In this document: piece after piece, positions 59,707 through 64,000 of the stretch
Layout: each line of letters begins with the position of its first letter
Position numbering within the stretch: position 1 is the first letter of the stretch
Notes under the pieces: generated by a model
The model's input: only the letters and a program-made list of their open reading frames with translations
Databases searched by the model: none
Told to the model about the DNA's origin: nothing
Program-made: the position numbers and the translations under genes
Source: Herpetosiphon aurantiacus DSM 785
GTDB taxonomy: Bacteria > Chloroflexota > Chloroflexia > Chloroflexales > Herpetosiphonaceae
Length of the DNA stretch: 64,000 nt
Assembly: GCA_000018565.1 (NCBI GenBank)
Contig: CP000875.1
Location: 4,665,199 to 4,729,198, forward strand
Direction of reading: 5' to 3'

Positions 59707-61288
59707 GCGAAAATTCGATGACCGTGCGCCCACGCCATAGCTCGGCCCAATTGCGGCGAATTTGCTGGGCAGTTGCCCGATCAAGATGGGCAAACGGTTC
59801 GTCGGCCAAAATAATTGGGCAATCTTTGAGCATGGCGCGGGCAATCGCGATGCGCTGGCGTTGGCCACCACTTAAATTTGCCCCACCCTCAGCCACCAAC
59901 GTGGCATACCCCGCTGGCAATTGCGCAATAAACTCGTCGGCACAAGCCCAACCTGCCGCCTGCTGAATCGACTCAGGGCTAGCAGCGGGCTTAGTTAAAG
60001 AAATATTTTGGGCAATCGTGCCATTGAATAGGTAGGGGTGTTGCGGAATATAGGCGATCATGCTGCGCCATTGGGTAAGATCAAGCTGATCGATCGGCGT
60101 AGCTCCCAGCTTGATTTCGCCAGCGGTTGGCTGGATTAAGCGCAATATTGCCAACACGAGGCTGGTTTTGCCTGCACCACTGGGTGCTTGAATCAGGCTA
60201 TGCTGGCCTTGGGGAAAGTGCCAATCGCGCTGTTGCAGCACATTTGGCCCATCCTCAGCATAATGAATGGCTAAATTGTGTACCGTTAAATCGCCTAGCA
60301 CTGGCTGAATCTTGCCCACAGGTTCAACATCTGCTACTGGCTGCGCCAAAAAATGATTAATTTGCTCGGCGGCCTCTAGCCCTTGCATACCAGCGTGATG
60401 TTGCACACCCAAAGCGCGAATCGGCGCATACACTTCGGGAGCCAAAACCAGCACCAACAGGGCATCGTAAAACTGCAAACTGCCATTCAGCAAGCGCAAG
60501 CCTATTTCGACCGCGACCACCGCTGTGCTAAGGCTGGCGGTTAATTCCAGCACCAAAGCCGAAACGAAGGCAATTTGCAAAACTGCTAAGGTTGCGTCGG
60601 TAAACTTGCGGCTAAGTTGGTCAATCTGTTGAATTTGGGCACGACTGCGGCCAAATACTTTGAGCGTGGTCAAGCCTTGCAGCAAATCCAATAGGCGGGC
60701 ATTCAGGCGGCGCAACTGCACCCAACGCTGTTGGCTCAGATCGCGGGTGTGCAAGCCGACCAGCACCAACATCACCACACTAACTGGTACGGTCAAGGCC
60801 AGCACGATCGCTGATAAACGATCATACGGCCAAACCCAAGCGATCATCAGCAATGGCACAATTGCCGCTAGCATGCGTTGGGGCAAGTAGCCCGCTAAAT
60901 AATCATCGAGCAATTCGACCGTTTCGCCCAAAATCTGCACTCGTTCGCTCGCAGATTGTTGGCCTTGGGCTGGGCCAAGCATCAGCATCTGCCCAACGAG
61001 GCGTTGGCGGAGTTGTTGCTTGACGTTTTGGGCAAAGCGTTGAGCCGCCGATTCGGCTAACCATTGCAAGCCAAAACGCAGCAGTACAACCAAGCCCATT
61101 ACCCCAAACCATGGCCACAGCTCAGCCAAACCCAAGCCATCGCGAAAAACGCCTGCAATAATGCTGGTTAAGCCGATGGCAATAGCGACTGTGGTCAAGC
61201 CAACCAAGCTGTGCAAGCCTATGCTTAGCCACAACCAGGCTTTGCTCGGCTGAAGATTCGGTTTAAATTGGGCTTCGACAGTTGCCAT
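59666..61288 (-). CDS. cydD: Thiol reductant ABC exporter subunit CydD
   Basis: A 540-residue ABC half-transporter. Six membrane helices occupy about 20-290; the ATPase has Walker A QAPSGAGKTSLVLAI, Q-loop YIPQHPYLFNG, signature NLSGGQRQRIAIARAM and Walker B IILADEPFAHLD. It exports cysteine/glutathione with CydC, needed for cytochrome bd assembly. The cydA and cydB genes lie upstream on the same strand, but cydC is not in the window. The C terminus (NHEEREEHEC) is encoded by a dispersed CTTCGTG repeat, which also supplies the stop. Confidence 0.88.
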   Translation of the reverse strand: MATVEAQFKPNLQPSKAWLWLSIGLHSLVGLTTVAIAIGLTSIIAGVFRDGLGLAELWPWFGVMGLVVLLRFGLQWLAESAAQRFAQNVKQQLRQRLVGQMLMLGPAQGQQSASERVQILGETVELLDDYLAGYLPQRMLAAIVPLLMIAWVWPYDRLSAIVLALTVPVSVVMLVLVGLHTRDLSQQRWVQLRRLNARLLDLLQGLTTLKVFGRSRAQIQQIDQLSRKFTDATLAVLQIAFVSALVLELTASLSTAVVAVEIGLRLLNGSLQFYDALLVLVLAPEVYAPIRALGVQHHAGMQGLEAAEQINHFLAQPVADVEPVGKIQPVLGDLTVHNLAIHYAEDGPNVLQQRDWHFPQGQHSLIQAPSGAGKTSLVLAILRLIQPTAGEIKLGATPIDQLDLTQWRSMIAYIPQHPYLFNGTIAQNISLTKPAASPESIQQAAGWACADEFIAQLPAGYATLVAEGGANLSGGQRQRIAIARAMLKDCPIILADEPFAHLDRATAQQIRRNWAELWRGRTVIEFSHEINHEEREEHEC

Positions 61289-61299
61289 GAATCGGCTTC

Positions 61300-61640
61300 C
61301 TTAGAACATAGATGTAATGGGTCATTGGGTTAACAACCATTTCTCTCGTTCCCTCACCCCCAACCCCTCTCCCACTGCGGCGGGCGAGGGGCGTTTGGTT
61401 CGGTGGTTCCCCCTCGCTCGCCTGCGGGAGAGGGGGCGAGGGGGTGAGGGCATGACCATCGACTCCAAATCCCACCCAATCATTGTTAAAAACCTACCCT
61501 TGTAAGGCGAGGGGGTGAGGGCATGTGCTTCATTGTTAACCGACTAACCCATAGCCAATAGCCAAATCTCCCTTCGCGATCTTCGCGGTTTCAATCCTTC
61601 GTACTCTTCGTGTCCTTCGTGGATCAAAACTTAACTGGCC
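61300..61640. repeat. Repeat mosaic between cydD and cydB
   Basis: A full CCCTCACC/GGGTGAGGG double-hairpin copy (61350-61456) is followed by ACCATCGACTCCAAATCCCACC, AAAAACCTACCCTTG (61489-61504), a CTTCGCGATCTTCGCGG array (61569-61590) and CTTCGTACTCTTCGTGTCC (61597-61616). All occur elsewhere in the window; no gene. Confidence 0.75.
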
Positions 61641-61661
61641 CCTGATCCCCAACCCCTTTAC

Positions 61662-62675
61662 TCAATAGGTCAATTTCGATTTTGTGCTAACCCGTTGACG
61701 GAAAACCCAATAGGTCCAAGCCTGATAGCCCAAGACAATCGGTACAAAAATCAAGGCGACAAAACTCATAATTTTGAGCGTGTAGGGGCTTGATGAGGCA
61801 TTGTAAATCGTTAGGCTCCAATTCGGGTCGAGGCTCGAAATCATCACCCGTGGGAACAACGCCATAAAGATCGTGATCACTGAAAGCCCAATCGTTAGGC
61901 AGGTCATGATAAAGGCCCAACCTGTTTGCTTGGTATGCACAAACCACCCAGCACCCAGCAAGGTCAACAAGGCCGACACTGGAATAATCCCTGGGTTTAC
62001 GCCCAGCCGACTAAATGTATCGGTCGCGCTGTAGGTTGCCACAATAAATGCCAAAATCAGCACTGTGGCTACTGGCCCGATGCGTTGCGCTAATTTCAAC
62101 GAACGCTCGCGCAGCTCGTCGGTGGTTTTCAAATTGAGAAATAAGGCTCCATGCAGCAAAAACATGCTCAGCGTGGTCAAGCCCACCAGCAAGGCATACG
62201 GATTCAGCAAATCAAAGAAATTGCCCACAAATTGCTTATCGGCATCAATTGGCACGCCGCGCAACAAATTGCCCAAGGCCACGCCCCAGAGCAAGGCCGG
62301 CACAGCGCTGCCGAAGAAAATCACCCAATCCCAGGTTGTGCGCCAACGTGGGTCGGCGACTTTGCTACGATATTCAAAGGCCACCGCCCGTACAATCAAG
62401 GCACAGAGCATCAAAAACAAGGCCAAATAGAAACCACTAAACAAGGTGGCATACCATTCAGGAAAGGCCGCGAAAATCGCCCCACCTGCGGTCAGCACCC
62501 AAACCTCGTTGCCATCCCAAAATGGCCCAATTGTGTTGATAACCACGCGGCGCTCTTGATCGTCGCGGCCAAGCCATGGCAAGAGCATGCCCACGCCATA
62601 ATCGAAGCCTTCGAGGATGAAAAAGCCAATAAACAGCACCGCTACCAGCACAAACCAGATACTATTCAGATCCAT
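61662..62675 (-). CDS. cydB: Cytochrome bd ubiquinol oxidase subunit II
   Basis: A 337-residue membrane protein beginning MDLNSIWFVLVAVLFIGFFI, with the CydB hallmark EGFDYGVGMLLPWLG and FWDGNEVWVLTAGGAIFAAFP. About nine helices; the C terminus is VLGYQAWTYWVF. With CydA it forms a quinol:O2 oxidoreductase with high oxygen affinity. It starts 19 bp after cydA and is in the same operon. Confidence 0.95.
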   Translation of the reverse strand: MDLNSIWFVLVAVLFIGFFILEGFDYGVGMLLPWLGRDDQERRVVINTIGPFWDGNEVWVLTAGGAIFAAFPEWYATLFSGFYLALFLMLCALIVRAVAFEYRSKVADPRWRTTWDWVIFFGSAVPALLWGVALGNLLRGVPIDADKQFVGNFFDLLNPYALLVGLTTLSMFLLHGALFLNLKTTDELRERSLKLAQRIGPVATVLILAFIVATYSATDTFSRLGVNPGIIPVSALLTLLGAGWFVHTKQTGWAFIMTCLTIGLSVITIFMALFPRVMISSLDPNWSLTIYNASSSPYTLKIMSFVALIFVPIVLGYQAWTYWVFRQRVSTKSKLTY

Positions 62676-62694
62676 GGCAGACCATCCTTTCAGC

Positions 62695-64000
62695 TTAGAG
62701 CGCTAAATCAGCTTCGACCGTCGCAGGGCTAGCATCGGGAATATGATTGGCTTCGCGCACGATCAAAAAGACCATCACGCCAATCAAGACCAGATAGATC
62801 AAACTAAACCCAATTAACGAGGTCAGCACGCTGCCGCCAGAAACTGCCGTCGAAACCCCATCGCTGGTGCGCAGCAAGCCATAGACGATCCATGGTTGGC
62901 GGCCCATTTCGGTGAAAATCCAGCCGCTGGCGTTGGCGATATAGGGCAAACTAAGCGCCAAAGTCATGAACCACAAATACCAATTAGGGAAGTTCAAGCG
63001 CTTGCGCAACACGAAAAACAGGCCAATGATCGCCAAACCAAACATCGCCATGCCTGAGCCAACCATAATCCGAAACATCCAGTAGGTCATAAAGACATCG
63101 GGGGTGTAATTGCCCGGGCCGTAGGTTTGTTCAAATTCAGCTTGGAGATCTTTGATGCCTTTGACTTCGCCATCAAAGCGGTTGTAGGCCAAAAAGCTCA
63201 GCAAACCTGGAACTTTGACCACGAAGCGATCGCGTTGTTCGGGCACATCGGCCACCGTAAACAACGACATCGGCGCGGGATCAGCGGTTTCCCACAATGC
63301 TTCGGCGGCGGCCATTTTCATTGGTTGCACTTTGATCATGTATTGAGCTTGATTATGCCCGACCACCATCACCAAAATTGTTGAAACCAAGGCATAGCCC
63401 AAGGCCAATTTGAATGAGCGCTGAAAAATCAGGCGATCGGCAGGCTTGGGTTGTTTGCGCAATTGCCATGCGCTAATGCCCAAAACGAAAAATGCCGCCG
63501 TGACCATGGCTGCGGTGACGGTATGCGGCCATTGCACCCACACGTGGCCGTTGGTCAGCAAGGCCCAAAAATCAGCCATTTCGGCACGCCCATTGCGTAA
63601 CACATAGCCAACTGGCTGGTGCATAAACGAATTGGCGATCAAAATCCACAAACTGGAGAGCATCGTGGCAATCGCTACCAGCCAAATCGAAGCCAAGTGA
63701 GCGAGCTTGGGTATGCGATCCCAGCCGAAGATCCAAATTCCTAAGAAGGTCGATTCAATAAAGAAGGCCATCAAGGCTTCAATTGCTAACGGAGCGCCGA
63801 AAATATCGCCGACAAAGCGCGAATATTCCGACCAGTTCATGCCAAACTGAAACTCTTGGACAATCCCGGTGGCCACGCCAATCGCAAAATTGATCAAAAA
63901 CAGATGGCCCCAAAATTTGGTCATACGTTTATAGGTGATATCGCCAGTGCGATAGTAGATGGTTTGTAGCAAAGCCACAAAAAACGAAAGCCCGATTGTT
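62695..64000 (-). CDS. cydA: Cytochrome bd ubiquinol oxidase subunit I (5' end outside window)
   Basis: The frame runs off the right edge; the residues at the edge, TIGLSFFVALLQTIYYRTG, are the CydA first helix, so about 20-25 N-terminal residues are missing. MTKFWGHLFLINFAIGVATG, EFQFGMNWSEYSRFVGDIFG and FIESTFLGIWIFGWDR are diagnostic. The quinol-binding Q-loop is short (about GLLSFLAYNRFDGEVKGIK), as in the non-proteobacterial form. It contains haems b558, b595 and d. First gene visible of cydAB. Confidence 0.95.
   Translation of the reverse strand, partial: TIGLSFFVALLQTIYYRTGDITYKRMTKFWGHLFLINFAIGVATGIVQEFQFGMNWSEYSRFVGDIFGAPLAIEALMAFFIESTFLGIWIFGWDRIPKLAHLASIWLVAIATMLSSLWILIANSFMHQPVGYVLRNGRAEMADFWALLTNGHVWVQWPHTVTAAMVTAAFFVLGISAWQLRKQPKPADRLIFQRSFKLALGYALVSTILVMVVGHNQAQYMIKVQPMKMAAAEALWETADPAPMSLFTVADVPEQRDRFVVKVPGLLSFLAYNRFDGEVKGIKDLQAEFEQTYGPGNYTPDVFMTYWMFRIMVGSGMAMFGLAIIGLFFVLRKRLNFPNWYLWFMTLALSLPYIANASGWIFTEMGRQPWIVYGLLRTSDGVSTAVSGGSVLTSLIGFSLIYLVLIGVMVFLIVREANHIPDASPATVEADLAL

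Overview
The window looks like chromosome from a filamentous Chloroflexota of the Herpetosiphon type. This rests on near-balanced base composition, densely packed genes mostly in short co-directional runs, secreted proteins with Chloroflexi-style Pro/Thr linkers and GYP-containing C-terminal repeats, a large number of family 4 glycosyltransferases, a four-domain ribosomal protein S1, and many dispersed G/C-rich intergenic repeats. The assignment is from gene content and style only; no 16S gene, tRNA or CRISPR array was seen.

Layout. 1-4669 (minus): the end of a surface-polysaccharide operon (partial multi-pass membrane protein, AsnB-like amidotransferase, two GT4 glycosyltransferases, all overlapping). 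4990-6183: ribosomal protein S1. 6809-14261: zinc-ribbon protein, secreted FG-GAP propeller, channel-like membrane protein, galactokinase, cystathionine beta-synthase with CBS domains, methyltransferase. 14665-16575: a kinase-fold protein lacking key catalytic residues, fused to a DnaJ-type zinc finger and a C-terminal membrane helix. 16688-25573: RecF, a serine beta-lactamase-fold protein, a YfiH-fold protein lacking its catalytic Cys and His, a wax-synthase-like acyltransferase with a DinB-like protein, acyl-CoA synthetase and a MOSC protein. 25664-32141: GNAT, two tandem membrane-anchored propeller paralogues, GT4, and a membrane-anchored PQQ-type sugar dehydrogenase with a lipoprotein cytochrome c.

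The most interesting region is 32251-39694, a compact ribosomal-peptide (RiPP) locus. A precursor gene with a double-glycine leader (36875-37102) is followed on the minus strand by an XRE/NB-ARC/TPR regulator and a LanM-type dehydratase that ends where the LanC cyclase should begin. Divergently transcribed are a 66-residue protein that looks like only the N-terminal membrane stub of an HlyD adaptor, and a C39-peptidase ABC exporter. The 190-bp divergent intergenic region has two promoter-like sequences around a perfect 12-bp tandem repeat and a 10-bp palindrome, a likely operator. The apparent product is a GG-cleaved peptide dehydrated at Ser/Thr, with cyclisation either absent, spontaneous, or supplied from elsewhere in the genome.

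39731-46103: a GDP-deoxymannose reductase/mannose-6-phosphate isomerase pair, a secreted repeat protein, a cNMP-binding protein, a zinc-ribbon protein, and an ABC ATPase 3 nt behind a DUF11 surface protein. 46353-50918: a transposase remnant, an M50-like membrane peptidase, an ADP-forming acyl-CoA synthetase and a BioD/DRTGG protein. 50973-51263: an AT-rich orphan gene between two near-perfect terminators. 51517-59572: a large secreted protein, an NAD(P)-binding protein, an alkylation-repair pair (Ogt plus an Ada-AlkA fusion) and MnmG. 59666-64000: cydD, cydB and partial cydA (cytochrome bd oxidase).

Intergenic DNA is dominated by mosaics of a few repeat modules: CCCTCACC/GGTGAGGG double hairpins, 9-nt-period CTTCGTG arrays, a short double-hairpin element with a compensatory stem change, and 7-nt-period CCCCAAC or TTTTGCC arrays. 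One CTTCGTG array appears to supply the last codons and stop of cydD.
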